Shown: in pieces, positions 8,078 to 17,880 of the stretch | How positions within the stretch are numbered: position 1 is the first letter of the stretch | Layout: each line of letters begins with the position of its first letter | NCBI GenBank assembly: GCA_947446645.1 | Contig: CANFHA010000010.1 | Span: forward strand, 62,001 to 126,000 | Direction: 5' to 3' | Length of the DNA stretch: 64,000 bases | Source of the DNA: Chitinophagaceae bacterium | Lineage (GTDB): Bacteria; Bacteroidota; Bacteroidia; Chitinophagales; Chitinophagaceae | Notes under the pieces: model-generated | What the model was told of the DNA's origin: nothing | Database searches by the model: none | What the model saw: the letters and a program-made list of their open reading frames with translations, nothing else | Position numbers and translations under genes: made by a program

Positions 8078-10537
8078 ATGAATACAAAGTATATCCGTTT
8101 GTCGATATTATTTTTGTGTATTTTTTCCGTTAAAACGTTTGCTCAAACTGCGCTCACCGGCACTGTCCTAAAAAAAGCCGACGGCGGCCCTATACAGGGC
8201 GCTCTCGTTCAAATCCCTGACCTTAAGGTGTCTGCACTCACTGATTCAGAGGGCTATTATACATTCACTGATCTGCCTAAAGGCACTTACCTGGTACAGG
8301 TGAATGCGCTTGGTTTTGCCTCAGCTGCACAGACTTCAAAGGCGGAAGTTTCTGAGCCGCTTAATTTCAGGCTGGTCATATCCTATGTAGAAGAAAATGA
8401 AGTGGTAGTAACCGGGAACGCCAAAGCAACGCCTGTTGATAACACGCCACAGCCGGTAACAGAAGTATCTCATGATTACCTTATGCAGCACGCATCTGCC
8501 AATATCATTGATGCGCTGTCGCAGATACCTGGTGTATCCGGTATCACAGATGGTCAGAGTATTTCTAAGCCAGTGATCCGTGGCCTGGGTGGCAACCGCG
8601 TTGTAACCATTAACGATGGTGTACGCCAGGAAGGCCAGCAGTGGGGCGATGAGTTCGGTATTGAAGTAGATCCGTTTTCAGTAAACAGGGTAGAGATTCT
8701 GAAAGGCCCGGCTACACTCGTTTATGGCTCAGACGCTATGGCCGGAGTGATCAACTTTTTGCCGCAGAAAACAATGGTAGAAGGAGAAATAAAAGGTGAG
8801 GTAATTATGGGCTACCAGACCAACAACGGAATGATAAGTAACGCTGGCAATATTGCAGGTAATATAAAAGGGGTATCATTCAGCTCGCGTATAGACAATA
8901 CAATGGCTTATGCTTACCAGAATCCGCGCGATGGATATGTATTCAACTCTCAGTTTAGCAATTTCAACACAGACCACACTATTGGCTTGCATCGCAAATG
9001 GGGCTTTACCCAGCTACATTACAGCTACTTTGAGTTAAGGACAGGTATCGCAGAAGGTGTAAAAAATGAACAGGGGCAATTTGTAAAATCAGCCCTCGAC
9101 GAAAATGGTGATCCAATAGAAGTAGCGGCTACTAACCAGGAGCTAAGGTCTTACACTCCCTTCGTTATCAACCAGCTGGTAAAGCACAATAAGCTGGTGT
9201 GGGACAATAGCGTTTCTGTAGGTGGTGGCAACATTATTGCACGCATGGGTTGGCAGAACAATAGTCGCCAGGAAAACAATGATATCACCATGGCGAATAC
9301 ATCTAACATCTGGTATAAGCTCAACACATTCACTTACGATCTGCGCTACGTATCACCTGCAATGGGTGGTTTCAACTTTTCTACGGGAGTTAACGGTATG
9401 CAGCAGAACTCAAAGAACAAAGGCACCCTGTTGCTGATACCTGAATACGATCTTTTTGATTTTGGTGCATTCGCTATAGCGAATCAGAAGATCGGTAAAC
9501 TGAATTTGAGTGCAGGTATCCGCTACGACAACCGTAGTTTCCACGGCCACGACAACTATATTGATGAAGATGGCAACCAGTTGTCTGCTTCCGACCCTGG
9601 TGCAATTCACAGGTTCACGGCTTATTCCTCTAATTTTAACGGTATCTCCGGTAGCCTGGGCGCTGCATTCCAGGTAAATGAGAATCTTTACCTTAAGGCA
9701 AACGTGGCCCGTGGTTTCCGTGCGCCAAACGTTGCTGAGTCAGGATCAAATGGTATAAAGGATGGCACTGTAGTTTACGAAGTAGGCCAGCCAACATTGA
9801 AGCCGGAACAGAACATTGAAGTGGATTTTACCCCAGGTTTCAAGTCTCCAAACGTTACTGCCGAACTGAGCATATTCTATAACAGCATCAGCAATTTCAT
9901 CTATTCAAAACAACTGAAAGCTGCATCGGGCGACGATTCGCTGAACAGTAGTACCCCCGGCTTTGAGAATGCACCGGTATTCCTGTACTCACAGACAGAT
10001 GCTACCCTCATGGGTGGTGAGCTGAGGCTGGATATCCATCCTGTTGCCATCAGGTGGTTCGACTGGTATACGGCTTACAGCAGGGTAGATGCCAAGCTTA
10101 AAAATGTTCCTGTTGATGAGAACATCCTGGCATTCGTGCCTCCGGCTCACCTGCGCTCTGAGATTATATTGTCTACGCCTAAGATTACAAACGGCATTCG
10201 CAATGCATACTTCCGCTTTGGTGTATTCTACAGCTTTGAGCAGTCTCGTCCATACCAGATCAGCAGCACATACTATGGTTTAGATCATATAGACGGTACG
10301 CCATCTTACCTGCTCCTTAATGCCGGTATCGGTGCAGATATCATGAACCATGGCACCAGGGCTTGTTCCATATACCTGAATGTGGATAATATTGCTAACC
10401 TTGGCTACTACGATTACATGAGCCGTTACAAATATGCCGTAAACAGCATAAACGGTGTTGAGCAGAAATACATCTACAACATGGGCCGCAATGTAAGTGT
10501 AAAGGTTGTGGTGCCTATCGATTTTAAGCACAAATAA
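8078..10537 (+). CDS. TonB-dependent receptor with carboxypeptidase-like regulatory domain
   Basis: TALTGTVLKKADGGPIQGALVQIPDLKVSALTDSEGYYTFTDLPKGTY; plug VDNTPQPVTEVSHDYL...IPGVSGITDGQSISKPVIRGLGGNRVV; barrel to the end. Confidence 0.95.
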   Translation: MNTKYIRLSILFLCIFSVKTFAQTALTGTVLKKADGGPIQGALVQIPDLKVSALTDSEGYYTFTDLPKGTYLVQVNALGFASAAQTSKAEVSEPLNFRLVISYVEENEVVVTGNAKATPVDNTPQPVTEVSHDYLMQHASANIIDALSQIPGVSGITDGQSISKPVIRGLGGNRVVTINDGVRQEGQQWGDEFGIEVDPFSVNRVEILKGPATLVYGSDAMAGVINFLPQKTMVEGEIKGEVIMGYQTNNGMISNAGNIAGNIKGVSFSSRIDNTMAYAYQNPRDGYVFNSQFSNFNTDHTIGLHRKWGFTQLHYSYFELRTGIAEGVKNEQGQFVKSALDENGDPIEVAATNQELRSYTPFVINQLVKHNKLVWDNSVSVGGGNIIARMGWQNNSRQENNDITMANTSNIWYKLNTFTYDLRYVSPAMGGFNFSTGVNGMQQNSKNKGTLLLIPEYDLFDFGAFAIANQKIGKLNLSAGIRYDNRSFHGHDNYIDEDGNQLSASDPGAIHRFTAYSSNFNGISGSLGAAFQVNENLYLKANVARGFRAPNVAESGSNGIKDGTVVYEVGQPTLKPEQNIEVDFTPGFKSPNVTAELSIFYNSISNFIYSKQLKAASGDDSLNSSTPGFENAPVFLYSQTDATLMGGELRLDIHPVAIRWFDWYTAYSRVDAKLKNVPVDENILAFVPPAHLRSEIILSTPKITNGIRNAYFRFGVFYSFEQSRPYQISSTYYGLDHIDGTPSYLLLNAGIGADIMNHGTRACSIYLNVDNIANLGYYDYMSRYKYAVNSINGVEQKYIYNMGRNVSVKVVVPIDFKHK

Positions 10538-10548
10538 TTTGGTGTGCA

Positions 10549-10590
10549 CCAATAAAAAATCCGGACTTTTCAGTCCGGATTTTTTATTGG
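10549..10590. terminator. Bidirectional rho-independent terminator between convergent genes
   Basis: ccaataaaaaatccggact-tttc-agtccggattttttattgg; 19-bp arms with A-run and T-run. Confidence 0.9.
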
Positions 10591-10633
10591 CCTAAGGCCG
10601 CTATAGTTTGCGGGTTTACGGAGGGCAATCGTT

Positions 10634-11155
10634 CTACGCTATTGTTCCGTTTAGTGTCACCCGGTTGGCCAGCCAGCTCTTGCTCAGCGGCACCAGCCAT
10701 GTGCTCATAAGTTCTTTCTTGGTGGTAGCAACATTGTTGAATAACAACGTGTCGCCATCTATATAACCTTTATCTATAGCGTACTGCACTTGTGTAAACG
10801 GCAGCATCTCTGCTTTCCCTTTCAGCAGGAAGGTGATCATCATACGGTCGAAGAAGTTTACATCATACTGTCGTTCCAGGCTTTTTATTACCCGTACCGA
10901 GCTGTCCGTGCTGCACCCGCTTACTTCCACATCACTTTCATCCGCAATGACCACTATGAACTGGCGAAACAAAAGTTTAGCCCATCCCCTAACCGGCGCG
11001 CCGTGCGCCTGCCATTGCGTGTAGAACTGGTATAGCTGCTCATTTACCTCTTTTTCTTCCTTCTCTATAAAGGCACGGCTGCACTGGTATATCCACACTC
11101 TGGCGCTATCAGGAAAATCCTGCGGAATGATATCATTTAAATCTTCGATAAGCAT
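10634..11155 (-). CDS. Conserved hypothetical protein of Bacteroidota
   Basis: Full-length ORF with no antisense competitor; no domain recognised with confidence. Confidence 0.7.
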   Translation of the reverse strand: MLIEDLNDIIPQDFPDSARVWIYQCSRAFIEKEEKEVNEQLYQFYTQWQAHGAPVRGWAKLLFRQFIVVIADESDVEVSGCSTDSSVRVIKSLERQYDVNFFDRMMITFLLKGKAEMLPFTQVQYAIDKGYIDGDTLLFNNVATTKKELMSTWLVPLSKSWLANRVTLNGTIA

Positions 11156-11243
11156 ACGGCAAAGATACTGATGAAAAAGATATAGCTTATCGGCTTAGCT
11201 TATTCAGAAAACCTTATTTTTACAATCACAAATGTTAAAATAA

Positions 11244-12377
11244 TTGAGGCAAGTTTATATTACAAGACTATCAAAGTACCTGCCAAACGAACCGGTGTCG
11301 AACGATCAAATGGAAGGGGTGCTGGGACTGGTAAACGGGAAACCGTCGCGTGCGCGTGCAATAGTGCTAAGAAACAATGGTATTAAAACCCGCTATTACG
11401 CTATCGCTAATGGAAAGAAAACACACTCAAACGCTGCTTTGGCTGCAACGGCCATAAAAGCGCTGTTCGATGATTCCCTGCCCATAAGCCAGCTTCAATT
11501 GCTGGCTTCGGGTACTTCGTCGCCTGAGCAGATACTACCTTCTCACACCTCCATGGTACACCATGAGCTTAATGCAGGGAATGTAGAGATCGTTTCTCCA
11601 AGCGGATCTTGCTGCACCAGTATGCTGGCGCTCAAGTATGCTTATATGAGCGTAGCTGCAGGAATGACAGACCTAGCTGCTGTTTCAGGCTCTGAGCTTT
11701 TCTCTAACTGGATGCTGGCATCACGGTTCCAGAAAGAAGCAGACAGCTGGGACAGTATAGAAAAGAATCCGTACCTCGCATTTGAAAAAGATTTTCTGCG
11801 CTGGATGCTGAGCGATGGCGCAGCTGCTGCGCTGGTACAGGATAAGCCTAATGACAACGGAATATCGTTGAGAATTGAATGGTTGGAGGTTACATCTTAC
11901 GCCAACGAGTTGGATACTTGCATGTATGCCGGTAGTGTCAAAAACGAAGACGGCTCACTCTTGAGCTGGACCGATATGGACCCGGATAGATGGATAAAGG
12001 AAAGTGTATTTTCACTCAAGCAGGATACGCGCCTGCTTGGTGAGAACATCATAGCTAAGGGCGGTCAGTTCCTGGCATTGCTGATGAAAAAGAAAGGGCT
12101 GACGCCCGACCAGGTAGACTTCTACCTCCCGCACATGTCCAGCGAGTTCTTCAAAAAGGAAATGATGGACAGCATGCGCGAGATAGGTATGGACCTGCCG
12201 CAGGAAAAGTGGTTTTACAACCTTACCCGTGTTGGTAACGTAGGCAGCGCTTCTCCGTTCCTGATGCTGGAGGAGCTCTTCCACAGCGGTAAGTTGAAGA
12301 AGGGTGACAGGCTGCTTGTAATGGTGCCCGAGAGTGCACGGTTCACTTACGCTTATTTGAACTTGACGGTTGTATAA
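11244..12377 (+). CDS. darB: Beta-ketoacyl-ACP synthase III family, StlD/DarB-like ketosynthase (dialkylresorcinol biosynthesis)
   Basis: KAS III-like Cys (SPSGSCCTSMLALKYAYMSV), His (FYLPHMSSEFF) and Asn (GNVGSASPFLMLEELF) regions; next gene is DarA-like; probable TTG start. Confidence 0.8.
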   Translation: MRQVYITRLSKYLPNEPVSNDQMEGVLGLVNGKPSRARAIVLRNNGIKTRYYAIANGKKTHSNAALAATAIKALFDDSLPISQLQLLASGTSSPEQILPSHTSMVHHELNAGNVEIVSPSGSCCTSMLALKYAYMSVAAGMTDLAAVSGSELFSNWMLASRFQKEADSWDSIEKNPYLAFEKDFLRWMLSDGAAAALVQDKPNDNGISLRIEWLEVTSYANELDTCMYAGSVKNEDGSLLSWTDMDPDRWIKESVFSLKQDTRLLGENIIAKGGQFLALLMKKKGLTPDQVDFYLPHMSSEFFKKEMMDSMREIGMDLPQEKWFYNLTRVGNVGSASPFLMLEELFHSGKLKKGDRLLVMVPESARFTYAYLNLTVV

Positions 12378-12441
12378 GCGTTGCGCGCTTTCCTAGTCAA
12401 ACGGAATTATAAATTTAAATTAGTTTAGAAATTTACAGTGT

Positions 12442-13368
12442 ATGCGGCCAAGGATACTAGTGCTTTATTATTCCCAGACAGGGCAGTTGCGACAGATACT
12501 CGACAGCCTGGTTTCAGACATTAAAGGTAAGGCAGACATAGAGTATGCTCAGATCGAGCCAGTTACCGCATTTCCCTTCCCGTGGACGGCCCTGGAGTTT
12601 TTTGATGCTATGCCGGAAACTGTGGCGCATGTGCCCATTCCGGTAAAGCCACTTCCGGCAACGGTGATGAATGGCAAGTATGATCTCATCATCTTCGGTT
12701 ACCAGCCCTGGTTTCTGAATCCATCGCAGCCTACTACTGGTTTTCTGAATACAGAGTTTGCACAGATTTTTAAAGATACACCCGTGCTAACTGTCGTAGG
12801 GTGCCGCAACATGTGGTTGCATGCCCAGGAAAAAGTTAAAAGCTACCTGGCGAAAGTAAATGCACAGCTGGTGGGCAACATTGTGCTTACAGATACCAAC
12901 CCTAATCTCGTTTCGCTCCTTACCGTTATCCGCTGGTCGTTCAAAGGCCAGAAAGAAGCCTCTGGTATGCTCCCGGCCGCCGGTGTGCAGCAGAGAGATA
13001 TAGAGGCCACCAGTCGCTTTGGCAATATCATCTACAAACACTTAGCAGAAGATAATCTTTTCGACCTGCAGCGCGCCTTGTTATCCAGTGGTGCAGTGCA
13101 GCTAAGGCCCGGGCTGGTGATACTGGAGCAGCGCGGTATTAAAAATTTCAGGTTCTGGTCTAAGTTCATTCGGGAGAAGGGTGGCCCCGGCGACCCGGCA
13201 AGAGCGGGCAGGGTATTAATGTTTAAGAACCTGCTGCTCGTGGCTATTTTTATTTTGTCCCCCATATCTACCGCTACAGCGCTGCTGAAGCTGGCAATAA
13301 AAAGGAACTCACTGCTCAAAGACGTAGACTACTTTAAGCAGCTGGAATATCAGGAGGGGCGCCTCTAA
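12442..13368 (+). CDS. darA: Dialkylresorcinol condensing enzyme, DarA-like
   Basis: RPRILVLYYSQTGQLRQILDSLVSDI ... FPFPWTALEFFDAMPETV ... GYQPWFLNPSQPTTGFL; directly follows the DarB-like gene. Confidence 0.8.
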   Translation: MRPRILVLYYSQTGQLRQILDSLVSDIKGKADIEYAQIEPVTAFPFPWTALEFFDAMPETVAHVPIPVKPLPATVMNGKYDLIIFGYQPWFLNPSQPTTGFLNTEFAQIFKDTPVLTVVGCRNMWLHAQEKVKSYLAKVNAQLVGNIVLTDTNPNLVSLLTVIRWSFKGQKEASGMLPAAGVQQRDIEATSRFGNIIYKHLAEDNLFDLQRALLSSGAVQLRPGLVILEQRGIKNFRFWSKFIREKGGPGDPARAGRVLMFKNLLLVAIFILSPISTATALLKLAIKRNSLLKDVDYFKQLEYQEGRL

Positions 13369-13513
13369 AGATTGTGCCTCTTACTGCGGCCTTGAAAACG
13401 GTATATTGAGACCTGCGCCTTTGCGCCTTCGCGAGAAACTTTAACCGAAACTTCACGAAGAAATAATATCAACAGCTGCTAAAACTGGTTACTTTGCAGC
13501 TCACTTTTTTGTT

Positions 13514-14458
13514 ATGAACATACCTGTAGTCAACCTCGCCGACTTTACCAGCGGCGACCCGCAACTGAAACAATCATTCGTAAACCAGCTGGGCAAGGCG
13601 TATGAAGAAGTAGGCTTTGTGGCTGTCAAAAATCACGGCATTTCAGATGACCTTATTGCCTCATTATATAAAGATGTAGAGCAGTTCTTCGGGTTGCCAT
13701 TAGCAACTAAAGAAAAATATAAAAAGCCGGAACTGGCCGGCCAGCGGGGCTATACCTCGTTTGGTACCGAGCATGCCAAAGGCTACGAAGCGCCTGATCT
13801 CAAGGAGTTCTTCCAGTTTGGCCAGACGGTAGAAGATAAAGATCCCATAAAAAGTGAATATCCTGACAATGTAACTGTCGAGGAAATTCCTGCTTTTACG
13901 CCAACTATGTTGCAGGCCTACAAAGCTTTCGAAAAGTCGGGTACATCGCTGCTGCAGGCTATAGCCTTGTTTCTGGATATGGATGAGCATTATTTTGACG
14001 GGCAGGTGCACAACGGTAATTCTATTTTAAGGGCTATCTATTATCCGCCTATTACCCAGGAGCCTAAGTCGGCTATAAGGGCAGAGCAGCATGAGGATAT
14101 CAACCTCATTACGCTGCTTGTAGGTGCCTCTGCGGATGGCTTGCAGATACTCAACATGCAGGGCGACTGGGTGCCGGTAACATCGTTGCCTGAGCAGATA
14201 GTGGTGAATGTGGGCGATATGCTGCAGCGTCTTACTAACGATAGGCTGAAGTCAACAACACATCGCGTAGTAAACCCCCCGAAAGAAAAGTGGAGCACTC
14301 CGCGCTATTCCATACCTTTCTTCCTCCACCCAAAGAGCAACATGAGCCTTGCCTGCCTCGATAGCTGCATTACCGCCGCTCATCCAAAGGCCTACGAAGA
14401 CTATACTGCAGGGCAATACCTTGACGAACGCCTGCGCGAGATAGGCCTTAAAAAATAA
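13514..14458 (+). CDS. 2-oxoglutarate/Fe(II)-dependent oxygenase (isopenicillin N synthase family)
   Basis: IPVVNLADF...VGFVAVKNHGI; AEQHEDINLITLLVG (HxD), TTHRVVNPP...RYSIPFFLHP (distal H, RxS). Confidence 0.92.
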   Translation: MNIPVVNLADFTSGDPQLKQSFVNQLGKAYEEVGFVAVKNHGISDDLIASLYKDVEQFFGLPLATKEKYKKPELAGQRGYTSFGTEHAKGYEAPDLKEFFQFGQTVEDKDPIKSEYPDNVTVEEIPAFTPTMLQAYKAFEKSGTSLLQAIALFLDMDEHYFDGQVHNGNSILRAIYYPPITQEPKSAIRAEQHEDINLITLLVGASADGLQILNMQGDWVPVTSLPEQIVVNVGDMLQRLTNDRLKSTTHRVVNPPKEKWSTPRYSIPFFLHPKSNMSLACLDSCITAAHPKAYEDYTAGQYLDERLREIGLKK

Positions 14459-14459
14459 T

Positions 14460-14864
14460 ATGAGCTACCTGCCTGATATTGAAGCGCAAAAGTTGCTGGA
14501 AGAAGCAAAGAAAGTGAGTGAAAATACCTACTCGCCTTATTCACACTTCCCGGTGGGTGCCGCCGTGCTCACTGCCGATGGTACCATAGTATGCGGTACC
14601 AATGTGGAAAACGCCTCCTACGGTCTTACCATTTGTGCGGAGCGCATCGCCCTGGGGCAGGCTGTCTCTATCGGTAAAACCAACATAAAAGCCATAGCAG
14701 TTTACTGCAAAACAAACGGCTCGGCACCCTGTGGTGCCTGCCGCCAGTTCATCATAGAGTTTGGCAAAGAAGTCGTTGTCATTTTCATGAATGGCGAAGA
14801 GCTGGTGCAGCGCACCATACAGGAGTTACTACCGTATGCGTTTACTAAGGAGGCGATGGGGTAG
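14460..14864 (+). CDS. cdd: Cytidine deaminase
   Basis: YSPYSHFPVGAAVLTADGTIVCGTNVENASYGLTICAERIA ... SAPCGACRQFIIEF zinc motifs. Confidence 0.95.
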   Translation: MSYLPDIEAQKLLEEAKKVSENTYSPYSHFPVGAAVLTADGTIVCGTNVENASYGLTICAERIALGQAVSIGKTNIKAIAVYCKTNGSAPCGACRQFIIEFGKEVVVIFMNGEELVQRTIQELLPYAFTKEAMG

Positions 14865-14890
14865 TGGAAGCTAGTGCTCCTCCAGGCAGA

Positions 14891-15346
14891 CTAAGCGCGT
14901 TTAAGCCGTGCCAATTCTTTGGTAGTATTCATCACACTGGCATTTTTTAAGCGTGAATTTTTCGGGAAAGTGAGCTTATATGGTCGGTTAAATGCCTCTT
15001 GTGAAACTTTAAAATGTTCAGCCAGTTTCCTTATCACCTCTTTTGAAAGTCCCTTTCGGCAATTGAGAATATCTGAAACGTAACCCTTGCTGATATCAAG
15101 GATACCTACTAAGTCTTTCGCTTTTAGATTGTTGTCTTTTATTAGCGAATGAAGAAGCTGAACGGGTGTCAATTCTGAAAAAGTGTTATGATCGGCATCC
15201 CATTTTTCAATAAGTAAAGTAAGCAGTGCTATCTCGTCCTTGGTATTCCGATCCTCCAATCCGGAAAACACCAACTGCTCCAGTGTGTTACAGTATGCTC
15301 TGTACTGGCTTTTACCCGTAATAACTTTATATTTTAGTGTTTCCAT
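14891..15346 (-). CDS. higA: HigA-type antitoxin / XRE-family HTH regulator
   Basis: TPVQLLHSLIKDNNLKAKDLVGILDISKGYVSDILNCRKGLSKEVIRKLAEHFKVSQEAFNRPY; start at METLKYK preferred; directly downstream of a HigB-like frame. Confidence 0.8.
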   Translation of the reverse strand: METLKYKVITGKSQYRAYCNTLEQLVFSGLEDRNTKDEIALLTLLIEKWDADHNTFSELTPVQLLHSLIKDNNLKAKDLVGILDISKGYVSDILNCRKGLSKEVIRKLAEHFKVSQEAFNRPYKLTFPKNSRLKNASVMNTTKELARLKRA

Positions 15347-15356
15347 CTCTCTGTGG

Positions 15357-15689
15357 TTAATATTCACTTACATTATACTGTTCGCCGGCATGGCAAAGCT
15401 TGTCATACTCGGCATGTGTGCCTATCCAGCAAATAAAGAGATGCACTTGTTTATCTCCGAAAGCTTACTTGCCGATCATACGGTATTTGTTGCCACCAAT
15501 ATCAAATACCACCCTGTTTGAGCCGTTCCCAAGCAAATCAGCGCTTCGGAAGGTAGCTTGCACATCTGCTGGCGTTTCCCAATCTGCAAATCTCAGTTTA
15601 TTGCTCCATTCTTCAAGTGAAGCCCGGCTTTGAACATTTTGCTTTGCATAGGCAGCTATGGATTCTTTTCTTATTAAATGAACTTTCAC
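15357..15689 (-). pseudogene. higB: HigB-type toxin interrupted by an in-frame TAA (15465-15467)
   Basis: Frame reads MKVHLIRKESIAAYAKQNVQSRASLEEWSNKLRFADWETPADVQATFRSADLLGNGSNRVVFDIGGNKYRMIGK-*-AFGDKQVHLFICWIGTHAEYDKLCHAGEQYNVSEY-*; open on both sides of a single TAA. Confidence 0.85.
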
Positions 15690-16566
15690 AAAGGTAGAGA
15701 TGTTTTAGTGGTTCACAAAATGTGAACATATCGGTCGCTTTATTTCATATTGTTAGTCAAAATACAGATTACATTGCAAATATTAATCCAACCCCGGTCC
15801 GGAACGCAAATCTTGGATTTATAGGTATTTACATTCCCATCGGTACTCTGTACTAGGGGCCAAGTCAGCGCGTATGTACGTCTCTGCCAAAACAACATTC
15901 TATCCACAATTTAACAAACTAGCACAATATTTGCTGCACATTAGGTCTTAGTTTTCTCTTATTGACGTTCATTTTGCTGCAGTAAGCGATCGGAAAAGAC
16001 AGCTCAATACAAGCGGACGAAAATACCCCGCACGGGTAAAAGTGGGGCATTTTGGGTAAATTTAAAATATTTCAATAATATACCCCAAACCCTTTAGGGT
16101 AAAGGGATTCGGTAAAATAATTCGAAAAACAAATGCCCCACATAAGTTCATTTTTTATTTGAGTAAAATGGGGTATTTCACTTTCGTTAAGTGCTGTCAA
16201 TCAGTTCCCCGCCTCCCGGCAGGTTTACGGCGAAAAGGGTTCAGTAAGCCGGAAAAAATCGGAAAGAAGCTTGCTCCGGACCGTTCAAATAATCCGGCTG
16301 ATCAGCTATATATGAAGGTTCAGGCAGCATTTCCGGTTCCCGCAAAAACCGGAAATTTTACAAACCCAACGTGTTGATTATTAATAACAATGTGTGCAAT
16401 TTTCGTTTTTTTTCAGAACAGGTAATTGCACAATTTTCACCTTTGATCTACAATTAGTTATCTACTAAATATCAAGATGTGTATAAGGGTGTTATTCTTT
16501 GTCACAATTAGAACATAAACCCATATTTTGCGAGTAATTTGTACATTGGCGGTTTAAAATAAATCT

Positions 16567-17799
16567 ATGGGGCGTTTTACGGGCATCTTCGGCATTATAT
16601 TGATACTGGGTATCGCGTTTCTTGTTTCCAACAATAAAAAACGCATCAACCTCAGGCTGGTCTTCAGCGGTCTTGTGCTGCAGTTATGTATCGCGTTACT
16701 TGTGCTCAAAGTGCCTGCCGTTAACAACTTTTTCCAGCTGCTGGGCAAGGGAATGCAGAAGCTGGAAGGCTTTGCAAAAGAGGGTGCGAGCTTTGTTTAT
16801 GGCGGCATCGGTGTTTATGGCCCCGGTGGCCAGGTGGTGAATTATGGTATGGCGCCGGCTTTTGTGTTTGCATTCAATATTACTGCCACCATCATCCTCG
16901 TATGTGTGCTTGTGGCAGTGCTGTATCATTTACGCATTATGCAGTTCATTGTATCTATAGTAGCCAGGGCTATGAACTTTGTGATGCGTGTGAGTGGGGC
17001 AGAAGCGCTGAGCAATGTAGCCAGTGCATTTGTAGGCCAGGTGGAAGCACAGGTGATGATAAGAGCCTACCTGCCTACCATGACAAAGAGTGAGCTACTG
17101 GCTTCCATGAGCGGCAGCCTTGCATGTATAGCAGGAGGCATACTTATAGTATATGCCAATATGGGTGCGCGTCCCGACTACCTGATAGCCGCCAGCCTTA
17201 TGGCGGCGCCGGGTGCCTTGGTGATATCAAAAATTGTATTCCCGGAAACAGAAGAGTCTGTAACCATGGGCAAAGTAAAGCTGGATGTAAAGAGTAACTA
17301 TATCAACATGGTCGATGCCATTACGCATGGTGCCGCTGATGGCTTCAAGATAGCAATGAATGTAATAGCCATGCTCATAGGCTTTATAGCGCTTATAGCC
17401 ATGGTGAACTGGATGCTGGGCCACGTATACCACGGCCTGTCGCTGGATATGATATTTGGTAAGCTGTTCTACCCGTTTGCATGGGCTATGGGCGTGCCGC
17501 AGCAGGATATACAAAACGCTGCTACACTGCTGGGTCAGAAGCTGACGGTAAATGAATTTGTCGCATTCAAAAGCCTTACCACAAACAAGATACCTATGGT
17601 AACACCCCGGGGGCTTACGATCATCACTATAGCCATATGCGGCTTCGCAAACTTCAGCAGTGTGGGGATGCAGATAGGTGGAATAGGCGCCCTTGCTCCT
17701 GAGCGCAGGGTAGACCTCGCCAAGCTGGGTATGAAAGCGCTGCTCTGCGGCACATTGGCTTCTTATCTTTCAGCCACTATAGCTGGTATGCTCATCTAG
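16567..17799 (+). CDS. Concentrative nucleoside transporter (CNT/NupC family)
   Basis: Multi-TM protein with VGQVEAQVMIRAYLPTMTKSELLASMSGSLACIAGG, NEFVAF and ICGFANFSSVGMQIGGIG motifs. Confidence 0.92.
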   Translation: MGRFTGIFGIILILGIAFLVSNNKKRINLRLVFSGLVLQLCIALLVLKVPAVNNFFQLLGKGMQKLEGFAKEGASFVYGGIGVYGPGGQVVNYGMAPAFVFAFNITATIILVCVLVAVLYHLRIMQFIVSIVARAMNFVMRVSGAEALSNVASAFVGQVEAQVMIRAYLPTMTKSELLASMSGSLACIAGGILIVYANMGARPDYLIAASLMAAPGALVISKIVFPETEESVTMGKVKLDVKSNYINMVDAITHGAADGFKIAMNVIAMLIGFIALIAMVNWMLGHVYHGLSLDMIFGKLFYPFAWAMGVPQQDIQNAATLLGQKLTVNEFVAFKSLTTNKIPMVTPRGLTIITIAICGFANFSSVGMQIGGIGALAPERRVDLAKLGMKALLCGTLASYLSATIAGMLI

Positions 17800-17880
17800 C
17801 CTTTCTTCATGGGTATATAAGCATCTCGCTAACACTTTAGGCATTGAAATGTTAAAATGTTCGGGTAGCTAAAAAAATAT

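Noticed and set aside
8206-8222. tRNA-like TPsiC sequence cgttcaaatccc
   Set aside because: Lies in the TonB receptor coding sequence; no cloverleaf around it.
16340-16355. 16-mer CCGCAAAAACCGGAAA shared, inverted, with 34664-34679 in another intergenic gap
   Set aside because: About one exact 16-mer match is expected by chance in a window this size on both strands; flanks do not align.
16159-16377. 72-aa ORF in the large 15.7-16.6 kb gap
   Set aside because: Needs a TTG start, has no recognisable domain and overlaps the inverted-repeat region; probably spurious.
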